Assembly: GCA_013003425.1 (NCBI GenBank) | Contig: JABDJB010000088.1 | Coordinates: 1-53,912, forward strand | Length of the DNA stretch: 53,912 nucleotides | Direction: 5' to 3' | Source of the DNA: Gammaproteobacteria bacterium | Lineage (GTDB): Bacteria; Pseudomonadota; Gammaproteobacteria; Steroidobacterales; JABDKV01 | Shown here: positions 1 through 7,465 of the stretch, one piece after another | How the letters are laid out: each line of letters opens with the position of its first letter | Position numbering within the stretch: position 1 is the first letter of the stretch | Made by a program: the position numbers and the translations under genes | The notes under the pieces: model-generated | Databases searched by the model: none | Told to the model about the DNA's origin: nothing | The model's input: the letters and a program-made list of their open reading frames with translations, nothing else

Positions 1-25
1 CCGGTCCGGCGCCAGATCTGCACGC

Positions 26-718
26 ATGATTCCCCTGCACGACGACAACCCATCCGCCATCCGGCCGCTGTTCACCTACCTGTTCATCGGTGGCTGCGCG
101 CTGACCTTCCTGTGGCAGCTGAGCCTCGGCGCCGGCGGCCAGCAGGCAGTGTTTGCCTTCGGCGTGATCCCGGCCACGCTGCTTGGCGATGCGGTGCTGA
201 GCCCGGACATAGCGGTAATACCGGCTGAGCTGACGGTCATCACGTCGATGTTCCTGCATGGCGGCTGGGCCCACTTCCTGGGCAACATGCTCTACCTGTG
301 GGTGTTTGGCGACAATGTAGAAGACAGCATGGGCCACGTTCGCTTCGTTTTGTTCTACCTGCTGTGCGGCACGGCGGCAGCTCTGGCCCAGGCGATACCG
401 GAACCGGACTCCACCATTCCCATGATCGGCGCCAGCGGCGCGATTTCGGGCGTGCTCGGTGCCTACCTGCTGCTCTATCCCCACGCACGTGTTCTGGTTG
501 GCGTGCCGCTGGGTTTCTACCTGCACACGATGCGCCTGCCCGCCGGCTGGATACTGGGCCTGTGGTTCGGCATGCAGCTGCTCAGCGAACTGATGAGTCC
601 GCCTGGATCGGCCGGCGTCGCCTTCCGCGCGCACCTCGGTGGCTTTGTTGCCGGCGCCGCATTGATCCCGTTGTTCCGGCAACGCGGCTTTCCGTTATTA
701 CAACCCCGGGTGCGCTGA
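26..718 (+). CDS. Rhomboid-family intramembrane serine protease
   Basis: A 230-residue polytopic membrane protein that should cleave transmembrane segments of other proteins inside the inner membrane. The rhomboid signature is clear: the HGGWAHFLGNMLYLW segment near residue 78 (L1 loop and TM2 His/Asn region), the catalytic GASG motif with Ser137, and a C-terminal AHLGGFVAG with His203 as the second dyad residue. The N-terminus (MIPLHDDNP) is typical of proteobacterial rhomboids, so I accept this ATG, although the frame stays open to the left edge. The stop overlaps the start of the next gene (TGATG), so it is probably translationally coupled to the DUF3450/ExbB/TonB cluster. The substrate is unknown. 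It is not obviously a rhombosortase, because no GlyGly-CTERM tail is seen on the secreted proteins in this window. Confidence 0.93.
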   Translation: MIPLHDDNPSAIRPLFTYLFIGGCALTFLWQLSLGAGGQQAVFAFGVIPATLLGDAVLSPDIAVIPAELTVITSMFLHGGWAHFLGNMLYLWVFGDNVEDSMGHVRFVLFYLLCGTAAALAQAIPEPDSTIPMIGASGAISGVLGAYLLLYPHARVLVGVPLGFYLHTMRLPAGWILGLWFGMQLLSELMSPPGSAGVAFRAHLGGFVAGAALIPLFRQRGFPLLQPRVR

Positions 719-1461
719 TGCGCCTGGCGACCCTGGCGCTGCTGCTGCTGCTCACAGTCACCAGCCAGGCGCAGACTCCTTCGCAGGCAATCGAACAAAC
801 GCTGCAACTCAATCGCCAGGCGCTGTCAGCGCAACAGCAGATTGACCGGCTGTATGAACAACGCCGGCAGGCTACCGAAGAACTCAACCTGGTAAAGCAG
901 ACCGGGTCGGCCGGCGCGTTGCAGCAACAGCAGCTGCAGCAACAACTGTCCTTGCTGCGTGACGGACTCACGGCTGTCGAGGATCAGATAGCGGCGGTTA
1001 ATGAAACACAAACAGGTTTGCTGCGCTTGTTGACGGCAATGGTGGGGGCGCTGGAACAATTTGTCGCTCTGGATCTTCCATTCGATCAGGACCAGCGCCG
1101 TGCGCGTCTCGTTGACCTGCGCGTGGCACTGCGCAGCGCCAGCCTGAGTGTTACTGAAAAATACCAGGCCGTTGTCGCTGCGTACCTCGATGAAATCAGG
1201 CTGGGCTCGACGAATGCGGTTTCACAACAGCTGATTTCCGGACCACGCGGAAGCCGGCAGGTCGAGGTACTGCGGCTGGGCCGCGCCGGACTCTGGTATG
1301 TCACGCCCGATGACAGGGATGCCGGCTACTGGGACCCGCGACAGGGACGCTGGATCGAGGGCAGTGCAGACCCGGGCCAGGTGCGTGCCGGCATTCGGGT
1401 TATTCGACAAACTGCCTCGCCGCGACCTGTCACCCTGCCGCTGCGGCTGGAAGACTCATGA
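718..1461 (+). CDS. DUF3450-family periplasmic coiled-coil protein
   Basis: A 247-residue exported protein: signal peptide at about 1-19, a Gln-rich coiled coil at about 20-105, then a globular part containing LWYVTPDDRDAGYWDP. This matches DUF3450, a family normally found first in ExbB/ExbD/TonB/TPR clusters of gammaproteobacteria. Its molecular role is unknown; it may scaffold the periplasmic part of the TonB-energising complex. The ATG overlaps the rhomboid stop by one base and its own stop overlaps the next start as ATGA, so the cluster is one transcription unit. A much longer reading in the same frame, starting near 298, would lie inside the rhomboid gene and is rejected because the signal peptide begins at 718. 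Confidence 0.88.
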   Translation: MRLATLALLLLLTVTSQAQTPSQAIEQTLQLNRQALSAQQQIDRLYEQRRQATEELNLVKQTGSAGALQQQQLQQQLSLLRDGLTAVEDQIAAVNETQTGLLRLLTAMVGALEQFVALDLPFDQDQRRARLVDLRVALRSASLSVTEKYQAVVAAYLDEIRLGSTNAVSQQLISGPRGSRQVEVLRLGRAGLWYVTPDDRDAGYWDPRQGRWIEGSADPGQVRAGIRVIRQTASPRPVTLPLRLEDS

Positions 1462-2714
1462 AGCCGGCGCTCCTTGTATTGCTGATCCTTGCGTCATCGG
1501 TATCCGTTGCCTGGCAGGCTCCCGATGTGTCCGCGCTTTCAGGTAACCAGCAGGCACGCGATGCCGACCGGCTGGAGCAGCAACGCGCGCGACTGGCCGC
1601 TACTCGGGCACAGCTGCGCGCGGCAAAGCAGCAGGCCAGCCGCGACGAGCGGCAAACGCGCGAACTGGAGTCGCAGCTGGCAGAGCTGACTGCAACGCTG
1701 GAACAAAGACGCGCCGCGCTGGTGCAACAAACCGTCGCGGTCCGCGATGTTTACACGACGGCGCGGCAGACAGCCGGCGACCTGATTGGCATCCTGCGTG
1801 CCATTCCGACCCGGCCGCCCCCGCTTGAAACTGACCTGACGCAGCTGGCCACGAGCACCACGGCGCTAGATCTGGACGCGCTGGCCGGCCTGTGGGAAGC
1901 ACTGCACGTCGCGCTCACCAGCTCGGCAACGCAATCACAGGCTGAGCTACCGGTGCAGACTGCGCCCGGTGAGTTGCAGACACTCGCGATTACACGAGTC
2001 GGCCATGTTCTGGGAATCGCGCCGGATGACATGGTCGAATACGACCGCCTGGCCGGTGTTTACCGGACGATATCGGACAGGCCCGATCGTCGCAGTACCG
2101 CGAGCACAGCGCGTGACGCAACGGTGCCGGTAACCTTCCTGCTGGCAACGCAATCCACCCTGCCCGATCATTCAGTACTCACCGCGGTGCGCTCATCGGG
2201 ACCGATCGGCCTGGTCATCGTGCTGCTGGGCCTGCTGGGCCTTGTTGTACTGGCGCTGCGTCTTTTACGCCTGCAGTTCATTCTGCGGTCAGAACGTGTC
2301 GGTGGTGCCGGCAGCGCCAGCCAGCGCCTGCGCGCGGCGCTGCGAGCGCACCAGGATGAAGACCCCGAAAGCGTTGCCGGCTGGCTCAATGCCCGGGTAC
2401 GGCGCGAGGCGCGTCACACCCAATGGGGCCACGGCATGCTGACCGTCATCATCGGCGTCGCACCGCTGCTGGGCCTGCTGGGAACCGTTACCGGCATGAT
2501 CGTGACGTTTCATTCGTTGCGCATTTACGGCAGCGGTGACCCGGTGCTGATGGCTGACGGCGTCTCGCAGGCGCTCAGTACAACACTGCTCGGGCTGGCG
2601 GTGGCGATTCCGCTGTTACTCGGGCAGCGCTGGCTGCTGGCGCTGGCCAACAGCCACATTCACAAGCTCGACAGTACGGTCCCGGCTTTGATAGCCGAGC
2701 GTCACGGCGTCTGA
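1458..2714 (+). CDS. MotA/TolQ/ExbB proton-channel protein with N-terminal periplasmic extension
   Basis: A 418-residue protein with two parts. Residues 1-18 are a signal peptide, followed by a long periplasmic region with a coiled coil (about 35-105). The C-terminal half is an ExbB/TolQ domain with three predicted membrane segments at about 248-270, 326-351 and 368-390, including the family motif GLLGTVTGMIVTF and the LSTTLLGLAVAIP segment. ExbB proteins form the pentameric stator that uses the proton motive force to move TonB. The extended form is typical of DUF3450-linked clusters, where it is usually followed by a second short ExbB and by ExbD. Here neither is present: the next gene, three bases downstream, is TonB. 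Confidence 0.9.
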   Translation: MKPALLVLLILASSVSVAWQAPDVSALSGNQQARDADRLEQQRARLAATRAQLRAAKQQASRDERQTRELESQLAELTATLEQRRAALVQQTVAVRDVYTTARQTAGDLIGILRAIPTRPPPLETDLTQLATSTTALDLDALAGLWEALHVALTSSATQSQAELPVQTAPGELQTLAITRVGHVLGIAPDDMVEYDRLAGVYRTISDRPDRRSTASTARDATVPVTFLLATQSTLPDHSVLTAVRSSGPIGLVIVLLGLLGLVVLALRLLRLQFILRSERVGGAGSASQRLRAALRAHQDEDPESVAGWLNARVRREARHTQWGHGMLTVIIGVAPLLGLLGTVTGMIVTFHSLRIYGSGDPVLMADGVSQALSTTLLGLAVAIPLLLGQRWLLALANSHIHKLDSTVPALIAERHGV

Positions 2715-2716
2715 TC

Positions 2717-3409
2717 ATGCAACGGCGGATCACATCAATATTGCTGGCCGCGCTGATCACGGTGATCCTTTTTCACCTGATGCAGCTGTTGATCGATGCC
2801 GGCACAACCCGCCCGCCAGCGGCGCAACCGGTAACCATGCTCGAGCGCGTCGTTGCGGTGGAGGAACCGCCACCTCCACCACCACCGCCGGTCACAAAGC
2901 AGACGGCGCCACGCCAGCTGACGCCACGGCAGGCCAGCACGCCGGCAATCTCAATCGCGCCACTGGAGTTTCCGACACCGGCAGCACAGGTGCCTCAGCT
3001 TGACCTGGCAATTGCAGTGTCCGGCCGGCTGCAGTCACCCGGCCTGGTCGCCGGCGTTGCCGGTGGCAACGCACTGGGCGCGTTCGCCGCCGGAGCCGAG
3101 GGGTTCGATGGCAAGGACCTGGTGCCGATCAGCAGCGCGCGACCACGCTACCCGCGTTCTGCTGCCGCGCGCGAAATCGAAGGTTGGGTCGAACTGATAT
3201 TTGTTATAACCGGCGAGGGTCGCGTCGAGAACATCCGCATACTCGATGCCCGCCCGCGCGGCATATTCGAGGATGCCGCCGTCGCCGCCATGTCACGCTG
3301 GCTTTATCCACCCTACCGCGTCGACGGCAAACCTGTGGCACGCGAAGCGACCCAGCTGTTTCGTTTTCGACTTGAAGATATTCAGGACATTTATCTCTGG
3401 GATGATTAG
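2717..3409 (+). CDS. TonB-like energy transducer
   Basis: A 230-residue TonB-type protein that should carry proton-motive force from the ExbB complex to outer-membrane receptors. It has an N-terminal anchor at about residues 7-27 with a His at position 20, a short poly-proline stretch at about 52-59, a variable linker, and a C-terminal TonB domain (about 135-225) with ARPRYPRSAAAREIEGWVEL and the YPPYRVDGKPV end typical of the fold. It starts two bases after the ExbB stop, and its stop lies inside the start region of the TPR gene. The TonB-dependent receptor at about 7.5-9.5 kb is a plausible local client, which is inference from proximity. Confidence 0.9.
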   Translation: MQRRITSILLAALITVILFHLMQLLIDAGTTRPPAAQPVTMLERVVAVEEPPPPPPPPVTKQTAPRQLTPRQASTPAISIAPLEFPTPAAQVPQLDLAIAVSGRLQSPGLVAGVAGGNALGAFAAGAEGFDGKDLVPISSARPRYPRSAAAREIEGWVELIFVITGEGRVENIRILDARPRGIFEDAAVAAMSRWLYPPYRVDGKPVAREATQLFRFRLEDIQDIYLWDD

Positions 3410-5111
3410 CCGACTGTTAATTATCATCGTGTTGCTGAGCTGCCAGGCAGCGGCAGCACAGACCAGGTCCAGCGGCCGGGTGTCGACCGAGGGCCCGTAC
3501 CAGTCGAAGGTACGGCTGTTGCAGGAAAAACCGGCCGAACAGGCTGATGCGCAACAGCTGCTGCAGGCAGGCGGCCTGGACAACTATGGCCGCGCCTTGT
3601 TGTTACGCCAACTGGCACAACGCGGTATCGCCGCGGGTGATACAGCCGCAGCGATAACCCGTTTCGAACAGGCACTGGCGCTGGATGGCCTGTCTCCCCT
3701 GGCAACAACCCAGATGCAGCTCAACCTGGGTCAGCTTTATGCGCTGACCGGCCGGCACGACGATGCCATCCCGCTGCTGCAGGCCGCCACCCGTGGTGAC
3801 GACGCAGATGCCGAAGTGATCATGACACTCGCCGCGAGCCTGCTTGCCACCGATAACCCGCGTGCCGCCGCGCAGGCCGCGGCCCGTGCTGTTGCAACGG
3901 GCGATGCGCCCGAGCAATGGCTGCGCTTTGCAGTTCACGCGTTTTACAAAGCCGGGCAGCCCGGTGCCGCGGCACCGTTGCAACTGCGCCTGCTCGACCG
4001 GCAACCCGATGAAGTTGCCGAATGGGTGCAGCTTGCCGCCCTTTATCGCGCCGCCGGAGACAACGCTCGCGCGCTGGCGACCCTGCAGACCGCGGCACTG
4101 ACGGGGCTGATAACGGAACAGGATGACTGGCTGCGCCTGATTCAGCTGCACCTCGACTATGGAACACCGGACCTGGCAGCCCAGTGGCTCATCCCGCTGG
4201 TGCAGCAGCAACCCGATTCACAGCATTGGCACTGGCTGGCACAGGTATTGCTGCGCGCCGGCGACGATCGGGGCGCACTCGATGCGCTGCGTGCCCGCGC
4301 ACAGGTTGCCGACGATCCCGCAGCATGGCTGGAGTTTGCTGAACTGGCCGCTGTACTCGGTATCGACGACATGGCGCTCGACGCGCTGCGTCGGGCGTCA
4401 TCACCGGGTGCCGAAGGCGCGGTGCGTGGTCGCGCGCTGTTATTGCTGGGCCAGTTACTGATTGCGCAAGGCAAAACCGCTGCAGCAAAACGAGCGTTCA
4501 CTTCGGCGAGTGAATTTGGTGGCGTGTATCGCAGTGCCACCGAGTGGCTCGACTACCTTGCCGCCCGTCAGCCCACACTTGATACCCGACAAGGCGAGAC
4601 AGCAACGGAAGTTGCCGAGACGATTGCGGACACCACCGATCCTGTAACTGTAACCACACCAGTCGACGTAAAAACGGTGCCAAGGCTGCGTGTGTATACG
4701 ACCGTACGCACCACTACCGCCAACAGGCTCACCGAGACTGCGCTCGAAATGGTTGACAGGCTGGCGCGAATTACGCGGCGCGAACGGATTGAGTGGACCG
4801 GGCCGCTGCATGTCACCGTAACCGGCGACATAAGTGCGCCGGCCAACGCAATCGACGTTGGTGTCGCGGCGCCCATTCGGCGCACAACGCCAGCCAGGGC
4901 CGAGTTTGGTACCGGCACCCTGGATCAGTTCAGGTGCGTATGGCGGCGCTACAAAGGCCCCTGGAACGGTTTGCCCGATGCCTGGCAGCAGCTGCACCGC
5001 GACGCACTTGCGGCTGGTTACGGCCCCAGTGGTGAGGCGCGGCAAATCGTACTGCACCGTGGCAGCGACCGCAGTGATGCAATCATCGAGCTGCAAATAG
5101 GCATTCTGTAA
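3402..5111 (+). CDS. Exported TPR-repeat protein of the TonB cluster
   Basis: A 569-residue protein with an N-terminal signal peptide (about 1-20) and a long helical region of tetratricopeptide-like repeats over roughly residues 40-360, rich in Ala/Leu with the spacing typical of TPR helices. The last ~150 residues are a separate, unrecognised domain. A TPR protein commonly ends DUF3450/ExbB/TonB clusters and may organise the periplasmic complex. The chosen ATG overlaps the TonB stop region by eight bases and directly precedes the signal peptide. An in-frame ATG about 150 bases upstream lies inside tonB and gives no signal sequence, so it is rejected. Confidence 0.82.
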   Translation: MISRLLIIIVLLSCQAAAAQTRSSGRVSTEGPYQSKVRLLQEKPAEQADAQQLLQAGGLDNYGRALLLRQLAQRGIAAGDTAAAITRFEQALALDGLSPLATTQMQLNLGQLYALTGRHDDAIPLLQAATRGDDADAEVIMTLAASLLATDNPRAAAQAAARAVATGDAPEQWLRFAVHAFYKAGQPGAAAPLQLRLLDRQPDEVAEWVQLAALYRAAGDNARALATLQTAALTGLITEQDDWLRLIQLHLDYGTPDLAAQWLIPLVQQQPDSQHWHWLAQVLLRAGDDRGALDALRARAQVADDPAAWLEFAELAAVLGIDDMALDALRRASSPGAEGAVRGRALLLLGQLLIAQGKTAAAKRAFTSASEFGGVYRSATEWLDYLAARQPTLDTRQGETATEVAETIADTTDPVTVTTPVDVKTVPRLRVYTTVRTTTANRLTETALEMVDRLARITRRERIEWTGPLHVTVTGDISAPANAIDVGVAAPIRRTTPARAEFGTGTLDQFRCVWRRYKGPWNGLPDAWQQLHRDALAAGYGPSGEARQIVLHRGSDRSDAIIELQIGIL

Positions 5112-5177
5112 ACAAACGCATTGACGCCGGCAGGCACTACAAGCAACATCTGCGGCTGGCTTGCCGTGATTAGACAG

Positions 5178-5816
5178 ATGTTCAAAAAGACAAACCTGAT
5201 ACTGATAGCAGTGGTGCTGGCTGGCGGATGCGCCACCGGCGGCAGCGGTACTTCATCAGCAGCAGCGGATGATGCCAACCCGGCAGCGACCGGTGCGGCG
5301 GAACTGCCACCGGAAAAACGGCCCTATGCCGGGCCGACCAAGATCGTGCCATCGAAGCCTGACATGGCTGCACTCAGTTTTGGCCGCGGCCTTGCCGCCA
5401 ACGACGAGATAACAGTGACGTTTCGGTTCAGCGTTACGGAATACGCCAGCGGAACGATTGAAGGCTGGTTTGAGCACAGCGCCGATCTCGCTGCGGGTAC
5501 CATCGATATCCGCGCCGAGGTCACCTGCGCCGTACTCGACAGCAGCGCGCAGCGTGCGTGGGTTGGCGGTAAAGTCGTTCGTAACGGATCGACAAACCCG
5601 CTTTATGCCGGCGCACCGGGCGCGGATATCTGGTTTAGCGCCGCCGCCCCGGTAGCCGAAATCGGTAATGGTGCGATCACGATGCCGGTGTTGCGCGACA
5701 AGGAGCTGGGCTCTGCCAGCGAGTTCTGCAGCCGCAAGCCATGGGACTCTGATGGCATGCTGACGGTTCGCCAGGGCGCGCTCGGCGTGTTTACCGAGGA
5801 TCAGGCCACCCGATAG
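5178..5816 (+). CDS. Putative lipoprotein, unknown function
   Basis: A 212-residue protein with a lipoprotein signal (hydrophobic segment followed by LAGGC), then a Gly/Ser/Ala-rich linker and a beta-rich domain with two conserved-looking Cys residues (EVTCAVL and SEFCSRKPWD). I do not recognise the family. The ATG used is the one just before the signal peptide; an upstream in-frame ATG at 5121 would add 19 residues that spoil the signal. It lies 66 bp after the TPR gene on the same strand and may be the last gene of the TonB cluster. Its 3' end overlaps the convergent aminotransferase gene by 16 bp. Confidence 0.7.
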   Translation: MFKKTNLILIAVVLAGGCATGGSGTSSAAADDANPAATGAAELPPEKRPYAGPTKIVPSKPDMAALSFGRGLAANDEITVTFRFSVTEYASGTIEGWFEHSADLAAGTIDIRAEVTCAVLDSSAQRAWVGGKVVRNGSTNPLYAGAPGADIWFSAAAPVAEIGNGAITMPVLRDKELGSASEFCSRKPWDSDGMLTVRQGALGVFTEDQATR

Positions 5817-6700
5817 CCCTCGGACGCGGTCAACTGCGAGTACAAAGCCGCAATACGGGCGGTGACCGGACCGACTAAACCATCTCCGTAGTGCGTGTCA
5901 TCGATACGCACCACCCCGACAACCTCGCCCATCGTGCCGGTGCAGAAAACCTCATCAGCGCCAGCAATCTCAGCCGCACTCACATCGCGCACCTCGTGCG
6001 GGATATCATGAAGAGCACACAACTCGAGCACTGCCGAACGGGTCACGCCCTCCGGACAGGAGTCAGTAGTCGACGTCAGCACCACCCCGTTGCTGACTAC
6101 AAATACATTGGTGGCGTTGGTCTCGGCAAGGTACCCGCGCACGTCCAGCATCAACGCATCGTCCGCGCCGGCGTGATTGGCCTCGATCTTGGCCAGGATT
6201 GAATTGAGCTGATTGCATGAGTGAATTTTCTGGTCAAGACACTGCGGTGGAATGCGCCGTGTCCTCGCGGTAACAAAGAACAAGCCATCCTGGTCATAAA
6301 CCGGAGACTTGTGCTCGGCCAGGATGATCAGCGTTGTGCCCGCATTGTTGACACGCGGATCCAGCCCGCTGGTGTACTTGATACCACGGCTGACGGTCAG
6401 CCTGATGTGCACGCCATCGCTCATGTTGTTGGCCGCCAGCGTGCGGCAAATCTGCTCGATTAACCACTCGCGCGAAGGATAGCCCTCATATTCCAGCGCC
6501 GCTGCTGATGCAGCCAGGCGGTCCAGGTGCTGTTCGAGGCGAAAGATACGACCACCGTAAAGGCGCAGCCCCTCCCACACGGCATCACCATTTTGTACCG
6601 CAGAGTCGAACGGGCTGATCGCGGCAGCCGCCCGCGTCACCAGTTCGCCATTGACGTTGACAATGATGTCCTCGTTACGGGAGTCGTTTTGTTGCAGCAT
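5801..6700 (-). CDS. Class IV PLP aminotransferase (branched-chain/D-amino-acid type)
   Basis: A 299-residue fold-type IV aminotransferase, of the family that includes IlvE, D-alanine aminotransferase and 4-amino-4-deoxychorismate lyase. The PLP-binding lysine is Lys158 in CLDQKIHSCNQLNS; the glutamate in YLAETNATNVF (about 193) and the CTGTMGEV phosphate-binding segment are also present. Length is normal for the family. Substrate choice cannot be fixed from sequence alone. The ATG overlaps the stop of the upstream sulfotransferase-like gene (ATGA), so the two are translationally coupled. The same two domains occur as a single fused polypeptide in plant aminotransferase-like proteins (from memory), which supports a joint function. 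Confidence 0.9.
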   Translation of the reverse strand: MLQQNDSRNEDIIVNVNGELVTRAAAAISPFDSAVQNGDAVWEGLRLYGGRIFRLEQHLDRLAASAAALEYEGYPSREWLIEQICRTLAANNMSDGVHIRLTVSRGIKYTSGLDPRVNNAGTTLIILAEHKSPVYDQDGLFFVTARTRRIPPQCLDQKIHSCNQLNSILAKIEANHAGADDALMLDVRGYLAETNATNVFVVSNGVVLTSTTDSCPEGVTRSAVLELCALHDIPHEVRDVSAAEIAGADEVFCTGTMGEVVGVVRIDDTHYGDGLVGPVTARIAALYSQLTASEGYRVA

Positions 6701-7446
6701 CAGGTAGCCTCCAGCCTGTATTGCGCCATCACTTCATAGTGCTCCTCGCACTGCGCCAGCACATCGTTCTTTACCGGCGGAATTTCCGGTTCGGCTTGCC
6801 GGTACGGCGCAAAACCGGTTGAGCGTTCAACCGATGCATACCAGAAACGTGCCCAGACGCCGTCGCTGTCACGCGGTCCGGCGGGCCAGTGCAGCATTTT
6901 CTCGCTGAAGTCGACCGCCAGTGCCCGGCAAAGAGTGGCCAGCGTCCCCGCCGGGTCACGCAGCACATCGGCCGAGTCAATCACCGGCGGCACAACCCCG
7001 GTGGCGGCACGGACATGCTCGAACAGGCGGCGCTGCTGCGGCAGACCGGTCTCGTCGATACCGGCATCGGGTAGCACGCGCAGCAATGACGCCAGCATGT
7101 TGCGCGGACGGCGGATAAGGAAACAGTTTTGCACGCTATCGAGCCAGTCGAGCGAGACACTGTCGTCCAGGTGATGTGTCATCTGCTTCTGGTACTGGAT
7201 TGTGATGCCATCCGGCAACGGAGATGCCAGCTGGCTGATCACCGTGCGCCAGTCGCATGACAGCGCTGCCATCACCTCATCGCGGCCGGGATGGTCGTGT
7301 CCGGATTGCGCCAGGTAGCAGGCATAAAACGGCTCGTCGACCACAATGGTGTCACTGCGGTTTTCCCAGGCCCGCATCATGGCGGTCGAGATATTGCGTG
7401 GCCCCGACCACATGGCGATCCGCTTTGGCGCGGCTGCGTGCTTCAT
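6700..7446 (-). CDS. Sulfotransferase-like P-loop protein
   Basis: A 248-residue protein of the sulfotransferase-like P-loop superfamily. The N-terminal KRIAMWSGPRNISTAMMRAW contains the SGPRNIST loop that corresponds to the PAPS 5'-phosphosulfate-binding loop; a later LIRRPRNMLASLLR segment fits the 3'-phosphate-binding region. Whether it transfers sulfate or has been recruited for another nucleotide is unknown. I chose the ATG at 7446 because GGGAGG sits six bases upstream; a longer frame with starts further upstream exists but has no ribosome-binding site and would run into the divergent receptor gene. It is coupled to the aminotransferase by an ATGA overlap. Confidence 0.8.
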   Translation of the reverse strand: MKHAAAPKRIAMWSGPRNISTAMMRAWENRSDTIVVDEPFYACYLAQSGHDHPGRDEVMAALSCDWRTVISQLASPLPDGITIQYQKQMTHHLDDSVSLDWLDSVQNCFLIRRPRNMLASLLRVLPDAGIDETGLPQQRRLFEHVRAATGVVPPVIDSADVLRDPAGTLATLCRALAVDFSEKMLHWPAGPRDSDGVWARFWYASVERSTGFAPYRQAEPEIPPVKNDVLAQCEEHYEVMAQYRLEAT

Positions 7447-7465
7447 GTTCTGCCTCCCGGCAGGC

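Noticed and set aside
26-718. Rhombosortase with GlyGly-CTERM substrates
   Set aside because: The three secreted multidomain proteins end in PGPxG and dockerin-like loops, not in a GlyGly-CTERM tail with a TM helix and basic end.
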